Shown piece by piece: positions 28,105 to 39,551 of a stretch of DNA of 64,000 nucleotides. Under the pieces are notes generated by a model that was given only the letters and a program-made list of their open reading frames with translations, searched no databases and was not told where the DNA came from. The position numbers and the translations under genes were made by a program. The stretch is from assembly GCA_902728285.1 (NCBI GenBank), contig CACVBU010000803.1:378396-442395 (forward strand). Direction: 5' to 3'. The stretch comes from Clytia hemisphaerica. Its lineage: Eukaryota; Cnidaria; Hydrozoa; Leptothecata; Clytiidae. Position 1 is the first letter of the stretch. Each line of letters opens with the position of its first letter.

Positions 28105-31019
28105 ATTTTACAATTATACATCAACCAGATCAGGTTTTATGACTTTTTTGTGCAGGCATATCATAAAATCCAGCTAAAACACTGTACAATCGGAAAATCT
28201 TAAATTTAGCATAACTTTTGATCGAGGCATCCAACAAATTTTGACAGGTTTTAGGTATCAATAGTAAATTTTAAAAAATATTTTAAAAAATTTCAAAAAC
28301 TGATGACGTCATCAAAAATGACGTCATTGTTTTTTGAAAAAATTTACTCATTTTCTGCATGGATTTTAAACACCAATTTTATTAGTATGTTAAAAACCGG
28401 CAATCAAGTTAAAGATATTCTTTTTTGCTTTTAGAAATTCAAAACAGAATTGAAAAATCTCCATTCGTTCAACTTTAATTGCTATTTTATTGAATAGTAC
28501 TTTTTCACTGATCAGCGATAATTGTGAAACTTTGTGATGACGTCATCAACCCAAATTTTTTTCTATGAACTCCTTTTATGGTAGAGAACATTTCTGCCAA
28601 GTTTCAAGTCTATATCTTTTCTAGATCAAAAGTTATGCAAGGCTGGTGGAAACACCCCCTTGGCCTTGAGAATACAAAACGCGAAAAAGCCTAATAATAA
28701 TAGGGTTAACTTTGTATTTTAATGACCAGCCAGGTCATTCATTCAGTATAGACCTAACTCTTTGTACAAAAATTACGGGAACGCATATTTGGACTTTTTA
28801 CCCTATGCTGCACGCAAGTACTTAAGCTAAAGTCCCGCAAAAGCAGGACAAAAAACGCCACATAGAAGATCTTTCAAATTCAGTATGTGAATAGAGCAGT
28901 AAAAAATACAACTTTTTTATTTTTCCTTTTTTTGCATAAGTTCTAGGAATGAAAATAAAAGTATAATGATGATTGAATACTTTCCACTGATGATCCGCGG
29001 CAATATCGTAAAGCTAGAATCACTTCGAGTACTCTTTGCTTAAAAAAATGATTGACAGATTGAAGTTTTTCACCCGCCCGGGAGCTTGCGGGCACGTTCT
29101 CGGCTCAATCCTAGGATAGATAATTTCGATGGATGGAAGTTGTTTGAATGTTTACAAGGCTCTTGACAGAAAATTGTTTGTTTTATTGTCAATGATGACA
29201 GTGCCGTTATCAATTTTGTTAGATCTGACATATTGATGTTTGTAGGTGCAATTTATAGTTTTGATTCCCATTGAAGAATCGCATTCTGGTTTTCATGTTA
29301 TTAGATGCTGTTAAAGCTTTAGAGCTAGCCTGTCGTTTGACAGCTAGTCACACTAGGAAATCAAGCTTTTAGAAAAAACAACATCACATCAGTCATCTAC
29401 AGGATGTATTTGCAACAACAAGGATGAGAGTTACCTGAATCAAGTTCGCAAAACAATTTAAAATTAAAACTTGAAAGTTTGAAAAAAAATAAAACGTGCA
29501 GCAGCCAAAATCAACCAACCAAAGTTTGTCATTCAATTCCCGAGACATTGAGGTCTGGCAAAATTTCCGGGAAATACCCTATCCGGCAGTGCGCGTATTT
29601 AGGTGGGTTCTGCCTCCCCCATAGATCTTTTTCTTGGGAAGTTGATCTTCAAATTAGTTCTTAAGGTTGGCTTGGCTCAAATTGTTTCATCTATGGCTCA
29701 AATTTTAGGTAATTTCTCATAGTTTTTTAATACATTTATTTTGTACATTTGAAAAGTGCAGTAGCATGAAACTCGGAGTAGTGTACTCTTTTAATTTTTG
29801 TGATGAAAGATATCTTTTAATATTTTACTTGGCTCTGGTTTTCATTGAGCACTCTGCAACATCAATCACAAACAATACTTTAGTTTTTGAGAATGTTAAT
29901 TTCATTAAAAAGCGCCGGGTTATTTTTTCATGAATCCGCATTTTTTTGCTTGAGAGTCAGGTAAACGATTTAGCGCTTTTGCAGCATTAATCTTTGATAC
30001 GCATTTTGGCGGGACGCACGCTAGATTGAGGGATATGCATGAAGATATATCTTCCACTACTGATGCAAGTTACTGTACCTGATCTCACAGTAGGGTAGAT
30101 CGGTCCTCATACGGCTGTTACCTTTAGCGAAGTAAATGAGAATGTAAAACACTCTAGAGGGAAAGCAGGCACTGTTAAACCAGAACATAAAATATTAAAA
30201 AGTAGACTGTGAAATAGATTTTACAGCCTGGGATATCCAGGCTTAAAGTCAAATACCTTGTAGTAGTAGTGGGAGTCTTGAGCCCTGAACATGGGATTGT
30301 GCAGCGTTTGGGTAAATGAGACAAAACTTGGACAGTCCGGCAAATCCTTGCATTTGCACGGGGTCCGCTACGTTGCATTTGCAATGCCAATGGGTCGAAA
30401 TCGAAAGTAGCACGAAAACCCGGTGCAAATACACAGGGTTTTTGAAATTCTGTGCATTTGCACGGGGTGGAAAATTAGAAAATTTAAGATTTTGCAATGG
30501 TTTTACAATCAATTAACACCATTATTTTTGTTTAGAATCAATATTTAAGAAGATGAATCAAATTCAATAAGATATACCAGGTAATCCTTCTTTATTATCT
30601 TTATATTTTGATTTGGAAAACATGAATCGTTCCTTCTTATGTTGGCGTAAGGCTGTGGCGAAGAAGTTTATCCGTGCAGCTATACTTTCGATTTTCGAAT
30701 GCGGAACATACGAAACTTAGAATACGGGCATTTGTAGAAATAGAAATAGGTAGAAAAATAAAAACACTGCACTGTTAAACTTGAACTGACAACTGATAGT
30801 CTGCTAGCAAAAAGGTTAGTACTAGATTAATCCATGAAGAACGTTGAAGAACACTGTACTGATAAACAAAAATGGTTACAAATGGTTGAGTGAGAAAATA
30901 GACGAGCTGAACTGCTGAAGAGCTGTAGAGCTGAAAGGAGAAGGTTTGTCCAATGAACTTCAATCGCGGTACAAAACAATTTGGATATGGGTCTTTTACT
31001 ATATCGGGAGAAGATCGGA
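28105..31019. other. Gene-free stretch with minor repeats
   Basis: No gene is visible. TGATGACGTCATCA, a palindrome containing the CRE core, occurs at about 28301 and 28537, and another TGACGTCA at about 28319. ATAACTTTTGATC and GATCAAAAGTTATG at about 28209 and 28623 suggest an old inverted-repeat element. TGCATTTGCACGGGGT occurs twice, at about 30348 and 30451. Confidence 0.4.
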
Positions 31020-31040
31020 AGAAATCGGGAAATACAGACG

Positions 31041-31066
31041 TGGGCGGGGGCGGGGGCGGGGGCGTA
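31041..31066 (+). repeat. GGGGGC simple repeat
   Basis: A short run of GGGCGG/GGGGGC units lies just before the G-rich MITE at 31101. It is strongly G-biased against the AT-rich background. Confidence 0.7.
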
Positions 31067-31100
31067 GTGCTATATAAGATAAGAGGGGTAGGGGCAGAGC

Positions 31101-31410
31101 CCCGGGGGGGGGGGGGGTACTACCCTTGTCGACCGACGGGGGTGCTCTGCTGAGGTTCGAAAAATGGACCCTCCTCTACGTGGGACTCGAAATTTGCGAA
31201 AAAAGTGACCCTGAATGGGTCTGAAATTCCAAAATTTTCTCAAATTTTCTACTTTTTCCCCAAATTTTCCAAAAATAGGCACCCTACGAGGGACTGATTT
31301 TTCTATTTTGGTGTTTTTGCGACCCTATCTGGGACTCGTGGAGGTTAAAAAAGGTACCCTGACCAGCGGATCATCCCCGTAACCCATTTTGCCCTAGTAC
31401 CCCCCCCGGG
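31101..31410. mobile_element. MITE with CCCGGGGG ends and 10-bp target duplication
   Basis: The element begins CCCGGGG(n)TACTA and ends TAGTAC(n)CCCCGGG. GGGGCAGAGC flanks it on both sides (31091-31100 and 31411-31420), 9-10 bp given the G run. The length is 310 bp and the interior has repeated GGGACTCG motifs. A lone end of the same family (CCCGGGGGTACTAGG) is at about 34627. A 9-10 bp duplication is Mutator-like, but the ends are not diagnostic. Confidence 0.65.
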
Positions 31411-32138
31411 GGGGCAGAGCACACTAGAGACTGGTTACATATACGGTGATTCCATTACTACAGTACCTTATTTCTATCAAACCCTGTTTCTACACCTTTG
31501 ACACAATAATCAAGTGAGACTGGAACTTGGTGTTCTAAATCTAGTATTTACATTCAGTCCCCGCTACCCGCCCGGCGGGCGGGGCGGGCACTTCAGGCAA
31601 AAAATAGGGTGACTGACATTCTCCAGCCCCTAGGACCACCGGGGTTTTGTACGCTATTGCTAAAACCAACAAATCTTTTAGATTTAATCATTATTCTTTT
31701 AAAGAAGTTGGGATACACTCATAAGGTAAGTGGGACGTCTCCCCCTTCGGTGGGTTCTAGGCCGCGTTCTAGGCTATATTGGGGCTATATTGCAAGCCTT
31801 ATTGGAGGAATTTGAGCTTTAAAATCCTGAGATCCTAAGGTCTTAAGGTGGTAGTTACCTGAGATTTGAAAAGTTACCGAAAAAATTATCAATTTCTGTT
31901 TTTTCGGTGTTTTCGAATCTACAACCATTCCTGAGAGTGCCTTGAAAATTTCAAACCCGTATCTCAAGTATTTGGGTCACAGGAAGCATTTTTGTGTACC
32001 ATGGTAGTCCAAAATCCCCCTAGCAACCAAATTTCAATCGGTTGCTATGGCCTTAACCGCTCAATACCTGTCCCAGCGTAGCAAAGTAGCACGCCAAAAG
32101 AAAGCTTATTTAACGCCCTTTCCGAGCGTCAAAGTTCC

Positions 32139-32459
32139 TCATCTACTTTGGTTTACGGGTTGTTTCAAAATATGGGTTTTAGTTCCATGATAAGCGAGCA
32201 AAAGTGTAAACAAAATGGAAGCAAGTTCTGTGACTTTGCAAAGCTTTGCAACTGTATTTTGTTGGTGTAAAGCCATTTTATTTGCATGAAATGACATTGC
32301 TGATGGATTATTCTTATTGTAATTTGTTGTTGAAGAGTTCTTGGATGTATTTGGACAAGCTTTTGTGTTGTTAATATCCTGAAGAGTTTGGCTATCCGGT
32401 ACAAAACCATTTGTCGTTATGTGATTTTTTGGAAGGATTTCTGCAGCTCTTCTTGACAT
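32139..32459 (-). CDS. Uncertain 106-residue open frame (MSRRAAEILPKN..)
   Basis: The frame starts at an ATG (32459) with a hydrophilic Asn/Ser/Thr-rich sequence (LQDINNTKACPNTSKNSS) that looks less random than most frames here. No domain is recognised. It lies about 420 bp from the CCAAT array and points away from it, so it could be a first exon driven by that promoter. It could also be chance sequence inside the element. Confidence 0.2.
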   Translation of the reverse strand: MSRRAAEILPKNHITTNGFVPDSQTLQDINNTKACPNTSKNSSTTNYNKNNPSAMSFHANKMALHQQNTVAKLCKVTELASILFTLLLAYHGTKTHILKQPVNQSR

Positions 32460-32876
32460 TCAAACTATTTTATGATATACTATGAACCACTAGTTAATTG
32501 GAGTAACCAGAAAATTCCATTGTACCATCAATTAGACGTCCACAATGAATGCAGTACAGTCAAGTATCAATATTTGAGGTATTACGAAAATCACTACTTT
32601 TTGCCGTAATCGCTTTCGTTTTTAATATAAGGTCTTAGCAACGGGTACCCCGGGCATAGTTACGGGGCATTGAGAAAAAATCCTGACATAGAATTTCAAA
32701 AAGATTCACGCTATCACATTCTACATTACAAAATACACCTGTTCTATGTTGGGTTTTTTCCTCAGTGTTTTGTAGGCTTAATTATCGTCATGCAAAGTAA
32801 ATGAAACCCCCTGGAAATCTTTAGGTTTTGATAAGCAAAATACTTACATACTATTGTTTACTTTTCAGGTATTTAT

Positions 32877-33013
32877 CCAATCAGAATTCACGCTCAGAAA
32901 CTTTCAACCAATCAAAGTTCAACCGTGACGCGGGAGATGATCCAATCAGAATTCCGAATCTAAAGACTTACAGCCAATCAGAATTTGTTAGCGAGCAGTA
33001 TTCATCCAATTGG
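32877..33013. promoter_or_regulatory. Array of five CCAAT boxes with about 32-bp spacing
   Basis: CCAAT occurs at 32877, 32908, 32942, 32974 and 33006, spaced 31, 34, 32 and 32 bp. Four of the five read CCAATCA, the preferred NF-Y site. The array ends in CACGAAAGCGAAAGTGAAAG (33022-33041), a GAAA-repeat like an interferon-response element. An AAGATGGCGGAG YY1-like motif lies at 33369 and a splice donor at about 33462. Regular three-turn CCAAT spacing is typical of NF-Y promoters of cell-cycle genes. The gene it serves is not identified. Confidence 0.5.
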
Positions 33014-34448
33014 AATCGCGTAACACGAAAGCGAAAGTGAAAGTCAAGGCGGAAATATATTCTTTTTTCGACGTGATTTGCATGTATTAGAACAGAAAGA
33101 AACGCCAATTTGTCAAAATTTTGTTTGAAACCACCTTATTTTTTGTTGAGTTCCGCCTAAATTTATCGAAAAAATATGCTTTTCAACATTAATCTTAAAA
33201 TCTCTTTTATTGTTAAGTATCCCCGGGGCGCTCAACGCCGAAAGAAAAATAAGCGGGCGGAACCGCCATCGTAGTTTAATCCCGGGATTGAAAAAACCTG
33301 GAGAAAACCTTTTCCGTTCATATAATGTAGCTAAGGAATTTTAAAACACGGCATTTAAAGAGAAACAAGATGGCGGAGAAGTAGTGATTGGAGGTTTTTG
33401 TAATTAGACAGCATGACAAAGGTTTGTTGTATTTTAGCATAACAAAGACAAACTCAGGAGGTAAGGTAAATTGCGTTTTGACTGCTTTTAACTGTTTTTC
33501 TAATAAAGAATATCTTCAAACTTGACTTCACTGGAATGGTGTACTTATATGGCTTCGCGAGGGTTGAAATCTGGTATGAGCAACCGGTCGCCGTCGCGCA
33601 GACCTCGCACCTTGACCGACGACATAAAAAAACCCTAATTGATAGTCAGAAACTGACTCCATTTGATTGAAAATGCATGATAATATTTCATTGAGTGAAC
33701 TGAAATGAAATATACCCAAGATTTGGTGAATAAAGAGTCAAAATGGACTTTGCGCAAGCCAATTACATGATTTTTGTTAGTTTGGCGCAACACGAAATAG
33801 GACAAAATGCAAGGATTTTGGACGTTTTTGATGATTACACTGGTTATGTGATATAAATTATGGATTGTTTTACAAATACAGTTAAAAGGCTGAAAAAACT
33901 AGGTTAAAAAATACATTTTGTCATAAGATATTACGTTTTCTTTACTTTTTTGCCCTTTTCCCGGAAACGCGTTTCCGGGGGTTTACTAACGCCTCGACGG
34001 ATATTTCTCAGGATTGGAAAGTGCTAGCTTTATGAAATTTTCAGGGAAGGTTTCTTTCACCATTTGCCAGAAAACTAATGAAAAATTTTCATGAATTTTT
34101 TCTACTCCTTCAAACTCAAAAAATCTATATATTACAGGTTCCAGACCCCCTGGAAAATAATTTCAAAAAAAATTTTCATTAGTTTTCTTTGTTTTCTCAT
34201 TACAAAGCTGTGTGCCAAAAATCTCTAATTGAAATGATCTAGAACTCTAGAAAAGCCTGTCGAAAGAAAAATATAGAACGTTACCCCCTGGCCAATATTA
34301 CCCCCGTCTTTGCTATTTTCATTTTTGACATTGTTAATAGTTGTGTTACATTTGTGGAAAGTTTCATCAATATATCTTTGATATTTCAAAAGTTATGACT
34401 AAAAAGGTAAAAAAATGACTTTTCCCATTTCTCAGGTAACTACCACCT

Positions 34449-34962
34449 TAACTCTTAAGTCCCATGTTAAAACTCAGAGTTAAAACTCTACTTTCCAACT
34501 GTGCTTAAAAATCAGTTGTGGTGTTTAAAATTTCGCAGGGAAATCTCCTTTTGTCTCAAATATTTTTTTTCCACGATTGTACTTACGGTCATTGAAAAAA
34601 CAGCATTACTGATTACTGATTACTGCCCGGGGGTACTAGGTTTGCGAGATGATAGGGTATGTCTGAGCCAAAGTTCGAAAATCGATCCTTACTTTAGCTG
34701 GAGAGACCGAATTTGTTCGTTTTTATCACCTTTTTTTATAAGAACTCTTTATTTTAAGAACTATTCCCGCGTTCCTGTGCCCAAGGAAACACAGACGCTT
34801 GCTAGTCTAAGTTTGACAGGGATGGATCTGAAAGCTTTACTTGAAAAATGGCTGAAGTTTTTGGCAACTTTTTCGGGATTCCACAGTAACAGACTATTCT
34901 TTCTTGGAGTTTTTATTAGAAACGTATGACGTATAGTTTTTGTGAACATAGGTTTGTCACCT
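34449..34962. other. Unannotated stretch with a lone MITE end
   Basis: From about 34627 the sequence CCCGGGGGTACTAGG is one end of the family at 31101-31410; no second end is visible. Two overlapping open frames here (142 and 92 codons) have no recognisable motif. Confidence 0.35.
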
Positions 34963-35178
34963 TTAGGTGATTTTCGCGAATTTTGGCCTTTTTCGCGAAA
35001 GTAAATGTCTTTGAAAATTCTTAACAGGGAAGTTCGCAAAAGTTTATGCTGGCGAAAAATTCTCCAAACAAATTTGAAATCTATAAAACCTCAAAATTGA
35101 AATAAATATCAAATTTTCGGCATATTATTATCCTTTTAATGTCGAAGAGCAACCGTCTTTAGCAGATTTAAGACAATA

Positions 35179-35385
35179 CACCTATTTCCTATTAGCAGAT
35201 TCATGCAAAAGTCACGAAAAAACGTCGAGTAAACAAACTTTTGATTGGCGGAGGCATGCAAAGATTACCTCATACTCTGGACATTTTGAAAAATATGCTT
35301 GTATATGCAATATTTCAGCCAATCAGAGACTTTCTCGACGTTTTTCGTGACTTTTTTACACGAATCCGCTAATAGGAAATACGTG
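35179..35385. mobile_element. 207-bp TA-flanked palindromic MITE
   Basis: CACCTATTTCCTATTAGC at the left pairs with GCTAATAGGAAATACGTG at the right, and both arms continue through AGTCACGAAAAA and ACGTCGAG. TA is present at 35177-35178 and 35386-35387. The surrounding TTTCGCGAA-rich sequence (34963-35474) may be an older element into which it inserted. Confidence 0.65.
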
Positions 35386-35474
35386 TATTCTTTCCTCAAA
35401 TTCAAAAATGTCGCAAATTTCGTGATTTTTCGACCTCGCGAAAGTTTCTGTTTGCGAAAGTTTGTACGCCTAAA

Positions 35475-36253
35475 GTAATCTGGATTTTGAATAATATTAT
35501 TAGTAGAATTCGAAGATTGACAAACAAGAAAATGAAAGAGTGAAATAAAGAACATGACGTTTGTAATATTAAAATGCTGATAACTTTTTTTTGACATTTT
35601 CAGAATCTATAATCTAAAAGAATTCCCTTCCCTAAAACAAAATATTAGAGAGGAAAAATAATGCTCCATTCAAACAAACTAAAAAAAATGCTAAATTATA
35701 TACAAAATATACAAAGCAAGAATCAATGAAGGAAAGATTGAAAGATTTCAGGGCTAAATTACTTTTAAAAGAATATTTTGAGAATATTTTCAGAATATTG
35801 CCTTCATTAGATCTTTCTTTTTTTTTTCTACAATATTATTATATTATTAATAACTTTTTTCCAAAGCATTCAATGTATTTGAAAACGCATGCGCGATTAT
35901 ACCATTTTTTCTACAAATTAACATTTTTGCGTGCGATGATGAATGCTTTGAAAATGTTTTTCTCCTTTTTTTTTCGAATTTTCTATTTCTACATAAGCCA
36001 GTAAGAAAGGAATAAATGTTGAATAAATTTGTTATAGTTTATCTAAAGAACAAAGACTTTGAGCGTAAGAACGAATAAAGGAATCTTTTTCCGGGACTTG
36101 GCGGAATAAACTTGTATTACAGACGGCGATGCGACGACACGGCCTCGAAATCGCGCATCTGCTAAATAAGCAGGCGGGAAAATATTCAACGGGCGGGAAC
36201 GTTCAATTAATCAACTTGACATAACAAACAAAAACTGATTTCATTAAAAAATA
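35475..36253. other. Stretch 3' of the PP1-regulatory gene
   Basis: AT-rich, then unexpectedly GC-rich at 36085-36215, with GGCGGGAAAA and GGGCGGGAAC motifs that resemble E2F sites. No gene is recognised. Confidence 0.35.
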
Positions 36254-36961
36254 CTATAGACATTTGTTGGATGATTGGTATTTATAGTTGAGTCCACTGT
36301 TATTGTCCCAGTGTTCAACACCATCAACTGTAAAACATACAGCAAATTCAATGTCATTACAAACATCATCAAAATCAAGTTCGCCGAGTGGCTTCATGAA
36401 AAAGAAGCGATCTATTTGTCCGTTAAATTCTTGTTGAACAAACTTTGCAGGTAAATCTGATGACGTTTTCCAGCCGTCTAACGTGATACGTACTTTAACG
36501 TCCTTACGGAAGGCAATATTACGTACGGCAATAGCACCGAATAAATTAGAGCCGCCGACGAGACCGTAAGCTACCATGCATACATTCTTTAATGACAATT
36601 TGGTCTCGTTGTAAACAGTCTTGTAATTGGTTAAGTTCGTTTTGGAAAAAGCAGGTGTCGTGTGTAGCCTCGGTTGATAGACGAACGACTTTTCTTCGAA
36701 AATTTTGACGGAACATAATAAACCACCCTCGTCATCTGCAAAGCGAACACGTTTGCGTTCTTTCTGATGTACTTTTTTCGGATCGAGTTGAAAAATATCA
36801 TTTGACGTAGTTTTCTGTTGAATATTGACGGTGAAGCGACGTGTGTAAGTACACCGTATCAACGACGCTGTATCTTTGCCAGCACCGACTCCACCATAGC
36901 AACCGATTGTTTGCTTCTGATCGACTGCACAGCAACCGATGGTTGTATTTGAATAACGCAT
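36254..36961 (-). CDS. Glycogen-targeting protein phosphatase 1 regulatory subunit 3 (CBM21)
   Basis: This 235-residue intronless frame belongs to the PPP1R3B/C/D-like group, which tethers PP1 catalytic subunit to glycogen and promotes dephosphorylation of glycogen synthase. The PP1-binding RVxF motif is RVRF at 71-74, in the usual KRVRFADDEG context. The CBM21 glycogen-binding domain occupies about 120-228, with VRNIAFRKDVKVRITLDGWK and the signature WDNNSGLNY (218-226). It is somewhat shorter than vertebrate members (about 285-317). The N-terminus has a small internal repeat (TIGCCAVDQ/QTIGCYGG). The vertebrate paralogue to which it corresponds cannot be told, so I give no symbol. Confidence 0.9.
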   Translation of the reverse strand: MRYSNTTIGCCAVDQKQTIGCYGGVGAGKDTASLIRCTYTRRFTVNIQQKTTSNDIFQLDPKKVHQKERKRVRFADDEGGLLCSVKIFEEKSFVYQPRLHTTPAFSKTNLTNYKTVYNETKLSLKNVCMVAYGLVGGSNLFGAIAVRNIAFRKDVKVRITLDGWKTSSDLPAKFVQQEFNGQIDRFFFMKPLGELDFDDVCNDIEFAVCFTVDGVEHWDNNSGLNYKYQSSNKCL

Positions 36962-37984
36962 TTTTCGTGAACGTTAATAATGACAGATCAGGTTTAATTT
37001 TATCCTTGATAATTGACAGTTGACAGATCAATGATAAATGATTATCTTTAAATGATGCTTGGTCCTTTTATATGGATTATATTTTAAAAGGGTAGCAGCC
37101 TCCTTTCTTCCACTTGTTTACACTCTTTTGTATTGTTTAGTTTCGTCACACACACAATGCAAACACCAACACTTTTGTTGTCATTTACTGTAATTGTAAC
37201 CTGAGAAAAGAAAAACAACAAAATATTAAAATTATGTGCGATACAAACAGGCTTGCTTTTTTGTCAAGCAATGAATTTTAAGAACAACACATAAACAATC
37301 TAATCATGATTGAAGCATGCATCCAAAGCATGCCAGGGAAAGATATAATGAAAATTATGCGACAAGAAAAACAAACTTTAGAAACCTCAAACGTCCGTCG
37401 TAAACTCTCATATCATAACACAACTTTTACTTCCCCCTCTCTCGCAAGATATCGTTTAAAATTGATTGACCGATTTCATTTTTTTCTGCTGAAATACCAT
37501 TTTATAATGGTGTAAATCGTTTAGGATAAAAAAAAAACAGTCAATAAACGACAAAAAGTAGTAATTATAAAGAACAATCAAATTTTAACTGTTTCATGTT
37601 TTATTCATGTTTTATTTTTTTGTTATGAATTAACTGTCATCATCAAATCATTAATTAATTTTGGGTAATTAAAGTACATCAAAATTTGTTTTTGACGTGT
37701 AAAAGGTCTCTGGAGGGGTCGAACTATTTATTCAAAAGATACCGACAAATTGGGCGCGGTTTGCATCAAAAAGCAAACAAATTTTCCTATATTGCGGAGA
37801 ATTGTAGAAAAAAGATCCCACTGGACAATTTCGAAATTAATTTTCAAAAGGTTTTTTACATTTATCAAAAAATTCGCGAAAACATTGACATTGAAATCCT
37901 CTACCCTCATATATTTTACTTAACATTTTTCGAATAAGAAGTCGATATCGTAAAATTATTATGTATCCAAAACCTTCACATTTC
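36962..37984. other. Upstream region of the PP1-regulatory gene
   Basis: No further gene is visible. Unlike PTRHD1, COQ3 and the POU gene, this gene shows no obvious splice acceptor just before its ATG. Weak open frames at 37306-37515 and 37686-37937 have no motifs. Confidence 0.35.
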
Positions 37985-38251
37985 TTTATAAGAACCAGTA
38001 AATTTTTTATGAGGCTCGGCTGTTCTTATTTTTTTGGCACTTTGAGCCTCAAATTGTTCTTATCCTGTTCTTATTTATAGGGTGAAATTGAGTTATTTAA
38101 GCTTCATACCCAATTTTTACTACTTTGTCTCCTAAATTGCTTGAAATTTAGTAATTCCAGGCTCCGCATTGATCTTAAATTGATCTTATTTTTTGGCAAT
38201 TTTGAGCGTCTTCTTGTTCTTATAAAATTTTTCTAATAAAAAAAAAAAGTG
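37985..38251. mobile_element. ATAAGAAC-type MITE, copy C
   Basis: TTTATAAGAACCAG at the left and CTTGTTCTTATAAAAT, then an A run and GTG-TA at the right. Inverted GAGGCTCGGCTGTTCTTAT blocks inside match the copy at 51871. The left end is eroded. Confidence 0.6.
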
Positions 38252-38439
38252 TAGCAATTGACAAGCATTCATTAATGGGGACAGCGAAAAACACTAAAGG
38301 CAGTCTCGCCATGATTGTGCTAGTTATTAACCTTTGACGATCGTACGAACCAAAGGAAAAACGACATGGATTTCTCTGCATGAAATTTTAAGCCAACCCA
38401 TCAAATTTAATAAGCTAAGTTTTGCTTTAATCTTCCAAT

Positions 38440-39551
38440 AACGGTTTTAAAGCGTATGTCTGAGAGACACAAGGTTGACAAGCGAGTACGTAATGTACCT
38501 CACCAAAAAATGTTGCTCTGCTTAGACCGCACAAAAAAAACCTCAAAGATGTAGGTCAACTTGGAAGGCACGCTGCTTTTGAAACGCGTGAAAGATTTCA
38601 CGAACTATCTAAGTGCAGTGACGTCCATAAAAAAGTAATTATGGAAAATCCATAATTTTGGTGAAAGCATCTTTAATAAAACAGCAACACACTAAAAAGT
38701 TATATACGCTTTTTTTATAAGAATATACTTTTTTTTATAAGATTATTCATGATGAAATTGGCCCAAAAATTTAAGAATATGTTTTAGATGATTTTCCCCA
38801 AAAAGCTAAGAATAACCATCATGAAATGAAAAAACACCATTCTTTAAAAAAAAAGCGTGTAGGGAAACAATCGAAGTCCACTTAAAATTACCATTCACCT
38901 TCATCAAGCACCTACCAGCAGATAATTGTAAAGCTTTTATTTAAGCGAACAAAAATAACTTATACCAAACACTTAAACTCAGAATCTTCACATTATGTAG
39001 AATCTTTTCCCAGCAACGGTTTTAAAGCATATGTCTGAGATTCACAAGGTTGACAAGCGAGTACGTAATGTACCTCACCAAAAAATGTTGTTCTGCTTAG
39101 ACTGCACAAAAAAAACCTCAAAGATGTAGGTCAACTTGGAAGGCACGCTGTTTTTAAAACGCGTGAAAGATTTCACGAACTATCTAAGTACAGTGACGTC
39201 CATGATAACCTAAGACTATTTCGGTAATCCATAAAGAAAACATTCCAACAAATAAAGGATGAACAAAATACCATAAACAATATCTGTGTGTTTACTCATA
39301 AAATATAGTATCGCAATGCTAGACATGACCTAGAAAACGACAGAAAAAAACCTGTGATTCTTTGGAAACTGGAAAATCCATAATTTTGGTGAAAGCAACT
39401 TTAAATCAGCACCACAAAAAAGTTTAAACTATTGTAGTCCACCATTCACCTTCATCAAGCGCCTGCTATCAGCAGATAATATAAATCGTTCAAAAATAAC
39501 TTTTACCAAACACTTAAAATCAGAATCTTCACATTATGTAGAATCTTTTTG
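38440..39551 (+). repeat. Tandem duplication (unit about 570 bp) with a conserved 190-bp core
   Basis: Copy 1 spans 38440-39010 and copy 2 39015-39551. The first 190 bp (AACGGTTTTAAAGC to AGTGACGTCCAT) differ at only about nine positions. The second halves (ATAATTTTGGTGAAAGCA to CACATTATGTAGAATC) also match. Copy 1 carries a MITE (38705-38859) that copy 2 lacks; copy 2 has about 150 bp (39205-39357) that copy 1 lacks. No open frame spans the core, and I recognise no RNA family. Confidence 0.85.
38705..38859. mobile_element. ATAAGAAT-type MITE, copy D, inserted in tandem copy 1
   Basis: It starts near CGCTTTTTTTATAAGAAT and ends TTCTTTAAAAAAAAAGCGTG, with TA on both sides. The second tandem copy has no insertion at the matching place. 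The interior has inverted CATCATGAAAT motifs. Confidence 0.75.

Larger units (their letters stand above)
31846..34448. mobile_element. 2.6-kb TA-flanked element with AGGTGGTAGTTACCTGAGA ends
   Basis: A 19-bp identical terminal repeat stands in opposite orientation at both ends, with TA outside each (31844-31845 and 34449-34450). No transposase is recognised. The interior is unusual for a MITE: it contains a CCAAT-box array, a GAAA-repeat motif, an AAGATGGCGGAG motif and a consensus splice donor (AG|GTAAGG near 33462). It may be a transposon that captured host promoter or leader-exon sequence. Alternatively, two unrelated ends of one family may bracket a real gene start. Confidence 0.55.

Noticed and set aside
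34501-34929. 142-codon open frame
   Set aside because: It runs through a recognisable lone MITE end (CCCGGGGGTACTA) and shows no domain.
38440-39200. Spliceosomal or other known small RNA gene pair in the tandem duplication
   Set aside because: I compared the core with U1, U2, U4, U6, U12 and SRP signatures from memory and saw no match.
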